A DNA stretch of 32,215 nucleotides from CAIJXV01 sp964497135. Lineage in GTDB: Bacteria > Verrucomicrobiota > Kiritimatiellia > CAIKKV01 > CAIJXV01. The position numbers and the translations under genes are program-made. Every line of letters starts with the position of its first letter. The stretch's first letter is position 1. Below, piece by piece: positions 7,033-15,137 of the stretch. The notes under the pieces were generated by a model, which saw only the letters and a program-made list of their open reading frames with translations, searched no databases and was not told where the DNA came from. The DNA lies in the NCBI GenBank assembly GCA_964497135.1, contig CAZCDO010000017.1, positions 1 to 32,215 on the forward strand, given 5' to 3'.

Positions 7033-8011
7033 TTCTGGCTCTATTTAAGTCAGGCCCGAGTTTCGCATGTTCTCTGTATGCAATTCGGAGCGCCTGCCAC
7101 ACGGTTTCTTCCGCCAGTCGCTCCATCGGGTAAAGTCCGGGCTTCGAATTCCGCACCACGTGGACCTGCAACCCACGCGGCGCCCATTGCGCGGGATCGG
7201 TTGGCCCGAATAACGCCCAGGTCGGCGTTCCCAGCGCAGCTGCCAGATGGGAAATCCCCGAATCGTTTCCGATATAAAACCGGGCCTGTTTCAAAACCGC
7301 CGCCACTTCCATCAGCTTCAGCTTCGTCAGGCACAAGGCCGAAGGCATCGCCTTCTCCAACACATTTTCCAAACAATCTTCAGCTTCGCCCAAAAGGAAT
7401 ACCGGGTGGAACGCCATCGTTTTTTGGATCTGATCGGCTAACCGGATAAAGCGATCCACCGGCCAGTTCTTAAGGGCATTTCCGCTCCCGGGGTGGATCG
7501 CGACAAACGGTCCATGTTGGGCCACACACCCGACCCTTTCAGCCCGCACATTTCCAAGAGGCAAGTGCAACTCGGCGAATTCACCGCTCCGGGTTTCAAG
7601 CCCAAACCCGCGCAAGGCTTCCATAAAATGATCGGTGGCATGACCGCGTGTCACCCGGGGCGAAACAAAAATATACTGCCGGATACCCGCTTCCTCCAAG
7701 GTCCGTCTAATCGTTCGCTCTGAATCCTCCAAATAACAGATGGCCGCATCATACCCGCGTAGGCCCTTCGCCAACTCCGGATCCCGTTCGGTATCGGACA
7801 CATACAACTGGGCCATGAGCGCGGCCTCCAGGGAATGAACTTTGCGCACCCATCCCGAACCGATGGCCAATTCCGCAAACCGGGAATCGATCAGCAGATC
7901 AATGGCAACGGCAGGCCACTGGCGGTGCACGGCGGCCACGACGGGCAGGGTCAACAGGAAATCGCCCAAGGCCCCACCGCGCAGGATTAATAAATTGCGA
8001 ATTCGTTCCAT
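7025..8011 (-). CDS. GT9-family glycosyltransferase (heptosyltransferase-like)
   Basis: A 328-residue glycosyltransferase of family 9 (ADP-heptose:LPS heptosyltransferase type), expected to add a sugar to a lipopolysaccharide core or related surface glycan on the cytoplasmic face of the inner membrane. Signatures are LILRGGALGDFLLTLPVV at residues 8-25, then HPGSGNALKNWPVDRF in the middle and IGNDSGISHLAAALGTPTWALFGPTDP near the C-terminus, the nucleotide-sugar binding region. I start at ATG 8011 (MERIRNLL): the frame is open to 8101, but that part translates a GC-rich repeat (PPARGRGWGEG). Its last codons overlap an LRR-gene remnant on the other strand. It lies downstream of the polysaccharide operon but behind a probable terminator, so it may have its own promoter. 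Confidence 0.85.
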   Translation of the reverse strand: MERIRNLLILRGGALGDFLLTLPVVAAVHRQWPAVAIDLLIDSRFAELAIGSGWVRKVHSLEAALMAQLYVSDTERDPELAKGLRGYDAAICYLEDSERTIRRTLEEAGIRQYIFVSPRVTRGHATDHFMEALRGFGLETRSGEFAELHLPLGNVRAERVGCVAQHGPFVAIHPGSGNALKNWPVDRFIRLADQIQKTMAFHPVFLLGEAEDCLENVLEKAMPSALCLTKLKLMEVAAVLKQARFYIGNDSGISHLAAALGTPTWALFGPTDPAQWAPRGLQVHVVRNSKPGLYPMERLAEETVWQALRIAYREHAKLGPDLNRARTR

Positions 8012-8028
8012 ATCCGATGATGGTTCAT

Positions 8029-8070
8029 CCCCCTCACCCCAGCCCCTCCCCCGCGCCGGGGGGAGGGAGG
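8029..8070. repeat. GC-rich dispersed hairpin repeat
   Basis: A C-rich then G-rich element with a 9-bp stem, CCCTCCCCC (8044-8052) and GGGGGAGGG (8059-8067), and a 6-base loop. On the opposite strand it reads PPARGRGWGEG-like in one frame. Similar 'ctcaccccagcccctccc' elements occur as intergenic repeats in many environmental genomes. It sits in the leader of the GT9 gene, in the 219-bp gap 8012-8230. Confidence 0.5.
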
Positions 8071-8198
8071 ATCGACAAGCCAACAGCGTATCCGAACCCA
8101 TTCCATAGCCGTGTGATCCGTATGGTTCTTGCTGGATAAGAGGGGGGGATTGGCACTTTCGTCTTCAGCCTGGCAGCTTGTCGGACTATGGCTACGCC

Positions 8199-8217
8199 AA
8201 AAAGCCGCCCGGCAGCT
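8199..8217 (-). terminator. Probable intrinsic terminator after membrane-protein gene
   Basis: On the minus strand, AGCTGC-CGG-GCGGCT followed by four further T: a 6-bp stem (one G-U pair) with a 3-base loop and a U-run, beginning 14 bases after the stop codon of the upstream membrane-protein gene (8231). It would end or attenuate the long polysaccharide transcript before the GT9 gene. Confidence 0.5.
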
Positions 8218-8230
8218 CGTTTGCAGGGAG

Positions 8231-8779
8231 TCACTTAAAAACGCCGATTCCCAACACCACCAAGAGAACCCCGACTAACACGCCAGCCAGTCCAACCCAC
8301 CGGGTCAAGTCATCGCGGTCCTGTAGAAAAAACCGGACAGCTCGCTTAAACCGGTGGGGTTGTGCCACGAATACTACGCCCCCGATCACCATGACATAAG
8401 CCATGAGGATCAGGACATATCGCCCCGGAGAAGGGTGCCACCGGGCGGCATCCAGAATGGGGGCCGGCATCAGGATCAGCAATCCGCCCAGGGCTCGAAC
8501 GGCCAACAATTCATCCACAAACACCATCAGCAAGCCCCAAGCCATTGGCGCCATCAGGTAAAGAGCCATCTTGTAGGATTCAAACCACCCGAGACTCAGG
8601 CCCATCAACAGCCAGGTCACCCAAACCAGATCGATAGCCGCCAACAGGCCGGCCGCCCACCGATTGCGGGGAAATCCGTAAAGGACCCGTCGGGCTAGCG
8701 CCGGAGCCAAAACCAAAGGCAGTCGTAAAACAACGATCAGGGCACCCAGCCCCATGGATATTTTTGCCAGTTCAGTCAT
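8231..8779 (-). CDS. Six-helix integral membrane protein, unknown
   Basis: A 182-residue hydrophobic protein that I do not recognise. Predicted membrane segments lie at about residues 7-28, 43-62, 70-89, 93-110, 121-138 and 160-180, with basic loops (RRVLYGFPRNR, PHRFKRAVRFF) that probably face the cytoplasm. A possible functional feature is FVDELLAVRALGG near 87-99, with acidic residues at a membrane edge. It follows rmlA by 14 bases and is the last gene before a likely terminator, so it belongs to the polysaccharide operon. A role in glycan export or in membrane steps of glycan assembly is possible from context only. Confidence 0.7.
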   Translation of the reverse strand: MTELAKISMGLGALIVVLRLPLVLAPALARRVLYGFPRNRWAAGLLAAIDLVWVTWLLMGLSLGWFESYKMALYLMAPMAWGLLMVFVDELLAVRALGGLLILMPAPILDAARWHPSPGRYVLILMAYVMVIGGVVFVAQPHRFKRAVRFFLQDRDDLTRWVGLAGVLVGVLLVVLGIGVFK

Positions 8780-8793
8780 GTTCCACTATTTCC

Positions 8794-9690
8794 TCAAAAG
8801 TCTCGAATATCTCCGAGTAAATGGGGTTGCCCGGCCAACTTCAGCAGGTAGCGGCCATATTCGTTCTTACGCATCGGTTCGGCGAGTTGTTTCAATTGAT
8901 CCACCCCGATAAAACCGGAACGAAAGGCGATTTCCTCGATGCAGGCCACCTTCAACCCCTGCCGTTCCTGGATGGTTTGAACAAAGTTGGATGCCTGCAA
9001 CAAAGACTCATGCGTCCCCGTATCCAACCAGGCCAAGCCGCGACCCAGTAATTCCACCCGTAAATTCTTCTGCTTCAAGTAGACTCGATTGATATCGGTT
9101 ATTTCCAACTCGCCCCGGGGCGAGGGTTTCAAGGCGGCGGCGATGTTGACGACTTCGGAATCGTAAAAGTAGAGGCCCGGCACCGCATAATTGGATTTGG
9201 GTTGGGCGGGTTTTTCCTCGATGCTTAAAACCGTCCCCTGCGGGTCAAATTCCACCACCCCATACCGCTCCGGATCGCTGACATAATAGCCGAAAATCAA
9301 TCCGCCCTGCCGCAATTCACCGGCCCGCCGCAATAACTGGGACAGGCCCTGCCCATAAAAAATATTATCGCCCAAAACCAGCGCCACCGGGCCATTCCCA
9401 ATGAACGAACGCCCAATGATGAACGCTTGGGCCAGCCCTTCCGGACGGGGTTGAACCGCATATTCGAAGCGCACCCCCAGTGACGCTCCATCGCCCAACA
9501 GGGTTTCAAACCGCGGCAAATCCTCCGGAGTCGAAATGACGAGAATTTCGCGAATTCCCGCCAACATGAGCACCGACAACGGATAATAGATCATCGGCTT
9601 ATCGTAAATGGGCAACAATTGTTTACTGATGCCCCGGGTAATCGGAAAGAGCCGGGTTCCCGATCCGCCAGCCAGAATAATGCCTTTCAT
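8794..9690 (-). CDS. rmlA: Glucose-1-phosphate thymidylyltransferase
   Basis: A 298-residue RmlA/RfbA enzyme that makes dTDP-glucose from dTTP and glucose 1-phosphate, the first step of dTDP-sugar synthesis. Diagnostic motifs are LAGGSGTRLFPIT (residues 6-18), SKQLLPIYDKPMIYYPL (22-38), EGLAQAF near 84-90, LGDNIFYGQG near 107-116, EEKPAQPKSNYAVPGLYFYD and a C-terminal LDTGTHESLLQASNF. The length is the usual 290-300. An AGAGGAG ribosome binding site precedes the ATG. It lies 44 bases downstream of the UDP-glucose dehydrogenase gene and in the same direction as rmlB and rmlD. The product is cytoplasmic and presumably feeds a surface polysaccharide. Confidence 0.96.
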   Translation of the reverse strand: MKGIILAGGSGTRLFPITRGISKQLLPIYDKPMIYYPLSVLMLAGIREILVISTPEDLPRFETLLGDGASLGVRFEYAVQPRPEGLAQAFIIGRSFIGNGPVALVLGDNIFYGQGLSQLLRRAGELRQGGLIFGYYVSDPERYGVVEFDPQGTVLSIEEKPAQPKSNYAVPGLYFYDSEVVNIAAALKPSPRGELEITDINRVYLKQKNLRVELLGRGLAWLDTGTHESLLQASNFVQTIQERQGLKVACIEEIAFRSGFIGVDQLKQLAEPMRKNEYGRYLLKLAGQPHLLGDIRDF

Positions 9691-9734
9691 GATCGCTCCT
9701 CTCCCGATCGACGCGCCGCCGCCGGGTTGCTGTT

Positions 9735-11108
9735 TTACAGATGACTCATCGGCGACTTGCCGATGGGATAGACATTGAACCCGATCTTAAAAAGTTTGCG
9801 ATGATCCAGCAAATTCCGCCCGTCAAACACGAAAGCCGGCTGGACCATTTGCCGAAAAATGCGTTCGTAATCGAGATCGCGATACTCCGCCCAATCGGTC
9901 AGCAGAGCAATGGCATGAGCGCCCAGGGTGGCCACATAGGGATCGGGTTCAAACTCGATCTGATCCGCGACGTCCCCGAGGTCCCGGCGCGCATTCGCCA
10001 GGGCCTGGGGATCACTGATGACCAGACGGGCCCGTTCTTCCAACAAGTTCCGGCAAACCCGGATCGCCGGACTTTCCCGGGTATCCCCCGTATCGGCCTT
10101 GAACGCAAAACCCAATATGGCGATGCGTTTATCCGCCACGGTATTGAACATATTCATCAGCAGGTTCCGCACAAACCGGTCAACCTGGTAGTCATTGATT
10201 TCCACCACTTGCGCCCAGTAATCGGCAACCTCCTGCAAGCCATAGAATTCGCAAAGATAGACCATGTTGAGGATGTCTTTTTTGAAACAGGAGCCGCCGA
10301 AACCAACCCCGGCCTTCAAAAACTTCGCGCCGATCCGCTGATCCATTCCGATGGCCCGGGCAATTTCATTGATATCGGCCTCGGTCGCCTCACACAGGGC
10401 CGACAAACTGTTGATCGAACTGATCCGCTGGGCCAGAAAGGCGTTGGCAGCCAGTTTCGACAACTCACTCGACCATACGTTGGTCGTCAGAATCCGCTCC
10501 CGCGGAATCCAATGGGCATAGATTTTAACCAATTCCCGTGCCGCAGCCTGTCCGCGTTCGGTTTCGTGTCCCCCGATCAAAACCCGATCCGGCGCCTCCA
10601 AATCACGAACAGCGGTGCCTTCGGCCAGAAATTCCGGATTGGATAGCACGTCAAAATGAACCTGCCCGCCCCGGGACCCCAGGATGCGCTCCATGGCCTC
10701 GGCGGTCCGCACGGGCAACGTGCTCTTCTCCACCACGATTTTATCGGTCGTCGCATGTTCCAGGATTTCCCGCGCCGTTTTTTCCCAAAATTGCAGATCC
10801 GACGCCCGCCCGGCGCCCATTCCGAAACTCTTCGTCGGGGTGTTGATGCAGACAAAAATAATGTCCGCCTCCCGAATCCCCTTCGCGATATCGGTGGTAA
10901 AAAACAAGTTGCGACCGATCGATGCACGGGTCAATTCGGCCAGACCCGGCTCATAAATCGGCGGCTCGCCCGATTGCCAGGCCCGGATCCGACCCTCATC
11001 GATATCCCCGACGACAACCTGGTAACCCGGGCATTTGTGGGCGATCATGGCCATGGTCGGCCCGCCGACATATCCCGCGCCGATGCAAAAAATATTTTTC
11101 TTGATCAT
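9735..11108 (-). CDS. ugd: UDP-glucose 6-dehydrogenase, eukaryote-like
   Basis: A 457-residue NAD-dependent enzyme that oxidises UDP-glucose to UDP-glucuronate. The nucleotide-binding motif is CIGAGYVGGPTMAMIA (residues 8-23), and the catalytic cysteine is C274 in GFGGSCFKKD. K218 in SELSKLAANAF and the FKADTGDTRESPAI segment are also conserved. The sequence resembles the animal/plant type (GAGYVGGP, NTPTKSFGMGAGRASDL, VEKSTLPVRTAEA, SNPEFLAEGTA, GMDQRIGAKFLKAGVGFGGS) much more than the short bacterial Ugd/TuaD forms. The ATG overlaps the rmlB stop (ATGA), so translation is coupled. UDP-glucuronate would supply uronic acid for the polysaccharide built by this operon. Confidence 0.95.
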   Translation of the reverse strand: MIKKNIFCIGAGYVGGPTMAMIAHKCPGYQVVVGDIDEGRIRAWQSGEPPIYEPGLAELTRASIGRNLFFTTDIAKGIREADIIFVCINTPTKSFGMGAGRASDLQFWEKTAREILEHATTDKIVVEKSTLPVRTAEAMERILGSRGGQVHFDVLSNPEFLAEGTAVRDLEAPDRVLIGGHETERGQAAARELVKIYAHWIPRERILTTNVWSSELSKLAANAFLAQRISSINSLSALCEATEADINEIARAIGMDQRIGAKFLKAGVGFGGSCFKKDILNMVYLCEFYGLQEVADYWAQVVEINDYQVDRFVRNLLMNMFNTVADKRIAILGFAFKADTGDTRESPAIRVCRNLLEERARLVISDPQALANARRDLGDVADQIEFEPDPYVATLGAHAIALLTDWAEYRDLDYERIFRQMVQPAFVFDGRNLLDHRKLFKIGFNVYPIGKSPMSHL

Positions 11109-12172
11109 GGGAGCCGTGTTTCCGTTTTATACTGGTTCCGAATCCAATCCTGATAGGCGCCGCTGATCACGCGGTCCACCCAGGCGGTGTGGGTCAGATA
11201 CCAGTCGACCGTTTTTCGCAAACCGGTGTCGAACGTTTCCATCGGGAGCCAACCCGTTTCCCGTTCGATTTTCGTGCTATCGATCGCATAGCGCCGATCA
11301 TGCCCCGGCCGATCGCGGACAAACGTGATCAATCGACGGCGCGGCGCACCGTTCAACAAACCCAGGCGCTCATCCAACAAATCGCAAATCATCTCAATCA
11401 CCCGCAGATTGGGCATCTCGCACCGGCCGCCAATGTTGTAGGTTTCGCCCACCCGTCCCTTTTCAAGCAGAGTCCAGATCGCCCGGCAATGATCCCGCAC
11501 ATACAGCCAATCCCGCACCTGCATCCCGTCGCCATAGACCGGGAGGGCACGCCCCGCCTGCGCATTCAAGATCACCAGCGGAATCAGCTTTTCAGGGAAA
11601 TGGTAGGGACCATAGTTGTTCGAGCAGTTGGAAAGGGTCGCCGGAACCCCATAGGTGGCGTGGTAGGCCCGGACCAGGTGGTCCGATGCGGCCTTGGACG
11701 CCGAATACGGACTGTTCGGATGATAGGGGGTGTTTTCCGTAAACAACCCGGTCTCACCCAAACTTCCAAACACCTCATCGGTACTGACGTGATGGAACCG
11801 GACCACCCGCCCGGCCCGTTCGCGGACCAGTTGCAACAGGATGTGGGTTCCCAGGATATTCGTTCGAATAAATTCATCCGGAGCCGCAATCGACCGGTCC
11901 ACGTGCGATTCAGCGGCAAAATGACAAACGGTGTCCACCTCATACTGGTCCATTAGCCGCGCCATCGCGGTCCGGTCACAAATATCACCCCGCTCAAACA
12001 CATACCGGTCCCCAACCCGCTCCACCAAGTCCACCAAATTTTCGGGATTCCCCGCATAGGTCAACAGGTCCAGATTGATCACTCGTCCTTGGAAATCGGT
12101 TTCCTCGAAAATATGGCGGATGAAATTACTGCCAATAAACCCGCTACCCCCTGTCACCAGCAAAACTTTCAT
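11105..12172 (-). CDS. rmlB: dTDP-glucose 4,6-dehydratase
   Basis: A 355-residue extended short-chain dehydrogenase that converts dTDP-glucose into dTDP-4-keto-6-deoxyglucose with bound NAD. Seen: the Rossmann motif VTGGSGFIGSNFIRHI (residues 6-21), HFAAESHVDRSI (84-95), the catalytic STDEVFGSLGE (130-140) with D132 and E133, Y156 and K160 in YSASKAASDHL, and NCSNNYGPYHFPEKLIPL. The length is normal. Its start overlaps the rmlD stop, and its stop overlaps the ugd start, each by four bases, so rmlD-rmlB-ugd are tightly coupled. The product is shared by rhamnose and other deoxysugar pathways. Confidence 0.96.
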   Translation of the reverse strand: MKVLLVTGGSGFIGSNFIRHIFEETDFQGRVINLDLLTYAGNPENLVDLVERVGDRYVFERGDICDRTAMARLMDQYEVDTVCHFAAESHVDRSIAAPDEFIRTNILGTHILLQLVRERAGRVVRFHHVSTDEVFGSLGETGLFTENTPYHPNSPYSASKAASDHLVRAYHATYGVPATLSNCSNNYGPYHFPEKLIPLVILNAQAGRALPVYGDGMQVRDWLYVRDHCRAIWTLLEKGRVGETYNIGGRCEMPNLRVIEMICDLLDERLGLLNGAPRRRLITFVRDRPGHDRRYAIDSTKIERETGWLPMETFDTGLRKTVDWYLTHTAWVDRVISGAYQDWIRNQYKTETRLP

Positions 12173-13047
12173 GCTTGTGCCTCCTCAATCAAATCCGCAC
12201 GATACCGCCGAATAAATTCCATCAGATCCACCCGCCAATCGACAAACCGGTTCAACCCCTGCGTTTTCAGCCGGCGGTTTTCCAAAATCGAATTGGCCGG
12301 CCGATGGGCCGGGGTCGGATAGTCGGATGTGGGGCAGGGCCGCATCCGGAACGGCACGTGCATCCCCTCCAGAAAGGATCGGGCAAATGCATGCCAATTC
12401 GTATCCCCTTCCGCGGTGGCGTGGAAAATCCCCTCCGCCCGCACTCCGATCACCGCCTCAATCTGTTCCGCCAAACGCCAGGACCAGGTCGGTGAGCCCA
12501 GCTGGTCGTCCACCACTTTCAATTCCCGCTCCGGGTTCCGCAAAGCCAGACGGAGCATCGTCTTGGGAAAATTTTTCCCCTTCCGCCCATACAACCAGGC
12601 CGTCCGCAAAATCGCCGCCGAGGCCCCGGAATTCAACACCCGCTGTTCGCCCTCCAGTTTGGTCGCCCCATACCAACACAACGGTCCGGTCGGATCCTCC
12701 TCAACGTAGGCCTGGGGTGCCGGACGCAATCCGTCAAATACGTAATCGGTGGACACATGAACCAGGTAGGCTCCGACTCGTTTCGATTCTTCGGCCAGAA
12801 TTCCAGGTCCCGTCGCATTCACCGCAAACGCCAGTTCGCGGTCGGTCTCGCACGCATCCACCTGGGTAAAAGCGGCACAATTCACCACTACCTGGGGACG
12901 AAACCCGTCCATCAGGTCCCGGATCGACGCCGCATGGGTAATATCCACCTCGGGCAAATCGATGCCCAAGACTTCGTTCCCCAGTCCCAGCCGATCCCCC
13001 ACATCATGAGCCAACTGGCCCCGTGCACCGGTCAAAACAATCCGCAT
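12169..13047 (-). CDS. rmlD: dTDP-4-dehydrorhamnose reductase
   Basis: A 292-residue short-chain dehydrogenase for the last step of dTDP-L-rhamnose formation. Motifs are LTGARGQLAHDV (residues 5-16, NAD(P)-binding), VVNCAAFTQVDACETD (54-69), VSTDYVFDG (98-106), and the catalytic pair Y126/K130 in YGATKLEGEQ. The sequence NWHAFARSFLEG near the C-terminus is common in RmlD. An AAAGGA precedes the ATG, 26 bases after the glycosyltransferase gene. RmlD acts on the epimerised product of RmlC, but no rmlC is present in this cluster; either it lies elsewhere or the enzyme acts on another dTDP-sugar. Confidence 0.93.
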   Translation of the reverse strand: MRIVLTGARGQLAHDVGDRLGLGNEVLGIDLPEVDITHAASIRDLMDGFRPQVVVNCAAFTQVDACETDRELAFAVNATGPGILAEESKRVGAYLVHVSTDYVFDGLRPAPQAYVEEDPTGPLCWYGATKLEGEQRVLNSGASAAILRTAWLYGRKGKNFPKTMLRLALRNPERELKVVDDQLGSPTWSWRLAEQIEAVIGVRAEGIFHATAEGDTNWHAFARSFLEGMHVPFRMRPCPTSDYPTPAHRPANSILENRRLKTQGLNRFVDWRVDLMEFIRRYRADLIEEAQA

Positions 13048-13073
13048 GGTCGAAAATCCTTTGAAATAACCTA

Positions 13074-15137
13074 TCAGAAAGCGTCCGGGGGAGCCAGCAA
13101 AACGATTTCACTCAACGTCCAATCGCGATCCGGATTCGGCTCGGAAATTTCAATTCGCACCGCATCGATCAATCGCGCCTCCGGCCAAACCAGGGTCTGA
13201 CGGGCAAAACCCAGGGCGGGATGCCCATTTTCCCAAGCCACCGGATCCCAAACATGCGGGGTTGACGGCAAGACCTCCTGCCAGACCCCCGCCTCCCCAA
13301 TCAAAATCCGCATGGCGCGGGCGTTATCGTGGGGATAGCCGGTGGTATCCAACCGGATGCCCCGCACCCATTGGGGGGTCGGCTGCCGGCATTCCACCCA
13401 CATCTGCGTGCTCTGCGACGCATAGGCCCGCCAACGCGTATCCAGACTTCCGTCAGTCAGGAAAACCGCCCGATCCGGTTGATGGCTCGCTCGGGCGGTA
13501 CTCCCGGACAGGGGCCGGAACGCCAGGGGACTGGCCGCAGCCTCAAATCGATAGAGAATCTCGTATTCCCCCACCCGATCGCGTTGGAACCGAATGTCGG
13601 CCTCCGTCAGATCCCGGACGAGATCCTCGACCTTCAGCGAAAATCGCGGCGAGAACACAAACGCCGTCGTACCCGCCTGGTCCACCGCCTGTTTATAGGG
13701 GAGCGGCCAACCCGGAAACCGTTCGTTATAGAATTGCGCACCCAAAATCCGTTCCCGGGTCGCATACGTGATGCGATAGGCCAGATGATACGAGGCATAG
13801 CATCGCCGGATCCCTTCGCGATCCAGCCGCTCGATCACCGGCCTGAGATCCCCCAGCCAGGCTTCTTCTGCGGCAAAATCCGGACGGCGCCACTGGCGAA
13901 TCACGCCCAGGGCCCCTGCCAGATTAACGACGACCAAGAGACCGGTCAGACCCCCTAAAAACCAACGCCCCGGCCGCGGGGCTAACTGATAAAGACCGGC
14001 CACGAGGAGCGGCCAGGTCCAGACCACCTGCAACAAATACCGGAATGAATCTCCCAGCGACCGGCTGTTGGTCACAAATAGCAGGATCGCTACCCCATTA
14101 ATGGCCACCACCGCATCCAAAGCTACCAGCGATGGCCAGCGATCGGCTCGGAACCGTCGCACAAACCGGAACAGACAGGAGCCCGTCGCGATCAGCCATA
14201 ATCCCAGCCAAATACAGGCAAAGACCGGCCGCAAACCGGGCACGAAAACCAGGGTTTCCCGATTATCCGGCCAGTAACTGGGTTCCACCCCACACGCCAC
14301 GGGCAGGGTGAACGACAGGGTCGGATCCCACAGTTTCCGAAGCGCCTGTCCCCAGGGAATCAGGGTGGACACTGCGCCAAAGGCTCCTGGATAAAGCTGT
14401 TGCGCAACGAAATACGGACTGAATCCTATCAGGAAGCTAATACCGAATATCGGGAGATGCACGACCGCCTGACGCGGATTGCGGCCCAGACCACCCCAAG
14501 CCGCTGCCGCCAAGGCAACCGGCAGAGCCAGCAAATTAACCGCCATCGCCAATCCCGCGGCCAAACCGGCCCCGGCGATTAAAACGGGCCGGACCTTCTC
14601 ATCCCGGACGGACTCCTGAGTCAACCAAAGAATTCCGGCCGAAAACGCCAGCAAGATCGGATAACTGGGCAAGGCATACCCGGCCTGAAAGATGAGCAGA
14701 TAAGCCGAGGGGAACAAAATCAGCAAGCCGCCGAGCGTCAGAGCGCCGACTCCGCCCCAGCGCCGCAATAACAGCAGGGAGAACAACACGCCCAGCAGGC
14801 CAAGCAACCCGGCCATCCATCGTGCCCCCAGTGCGGTCGAAGGCAGAAACGGCATCCCCGGCGCCATCAGGTAGGATTCCAATGGGAACAAATAAGGCTG
14901 GGCCATGAATAACAGGGGGAACCGCCCCCAAACACCGCGGGGATGCTGTTTGGCCTCATAGGCGGGATGAGTGCTGGATTGCGTTATTCCCATCGCCTGG
15001 AGTGCGGTGATGCTTTCATCCGTCGAAACCGGGACATGATTCAGCCCGGTCACGAAAAGGGATAGACGCAACGCCAGGGCGATCAGCAGGAAAGTCCCCG
15101 CAAGGACCTTCCCATACTTGTTCCAAAACGGCACCAC
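13074..15137 (-). CDS. Membrane glycosyltransferase with C-terminal discoidin-like region
   Basis: A 687-residue polytopic membrane protein of the GT39/ArnT-like (PMT_2) kind, which use lipid-linked sugars. After a first membrane helix (residues 11-31) comes STDES with the acidic pair D40-E41, the likely catalytic loop position for GT-C enzymes, followed by about ten hydrophobic segments to roughly residue 420. A soluble region follows (about 430-545), then a beta-rich stretch (about 555-685; TDGSLDTRWRAYASQ, MWVECRQPTPQWVRGIRLD, DRDWTLSEIVLL) that has the layout of an F5/8 type C (discoidin) carbohydrate-binding domain. The start is one of two tandem GTG codons (15137 or 15134) directly after the radical SAM gene stop and a GGGAG. 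Substrate unknown; membership in the polysaccharide operon suggests glycan assembly or decoration in the periplasm. Confidence 0.75.
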   Translation of the reverse strand: MVPFWNKYGKVLAGTFLLIALALRLSLFVTGLNHVPVSTDESITALQAMGITQSSTHPAYEAKQHPRGVWGRFPLLFMAQPYLFPLESYLMAPGMPFLPSTALGARWMAGLLGLLGVLFSLLLLRRWGGVGALTLGGLLILFPSAYLLIFQAGYALPSYPILLAFSAGILWLTQESVRDEKVRPVLIAGAGLAAGLAMAVNLLALPVALAAAAWGGLGRNPRQAVVHLPIFGISFLIGFSPYFVAQQLYPGAFGAVSTLIPWGQALRKLWDPTLSFTLPVACGVEPSYWPDNRETLVFVPGLRPVFACIWLGLWLIATGSCLFRFVRRFRADRWPSLVALDAVVAINGVAILLFVTNSRSLGDSFRYLLQVVWTWPLLVAGLYQLAPRPGRWFLGGLTGLLVVVNLAGALGVIRQWRRPDFAAEEAWLGDLRPVIERLDREGIRRCYASYHLAYRITYATRERILGAQFYNERFPGWPLPYKQAVDQAGTTAFVFSPRFSLKVEDLVRDLTEADIRFQRDRVGEYEILYRFEAAASPLAFRPLSGSTARASHQPDRAVFLTDGSLDTRWRAYASQSTQMWVECRQPTPQWVRGIRLDTTGYPHDNARAMRILIGEAGVWQEVLPSTPHVWDPVAWENGHPALGFARQTLVWPEARLIDAVRIEISEPNPDRDWTLSEIVLLAPPDAF

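Noticed and set aside
9741..10646. 301-codon plus-strand open frame
   Set aside because: Antisense to the UDP-glucose dehydrogenase gene, with no family-like motifs.
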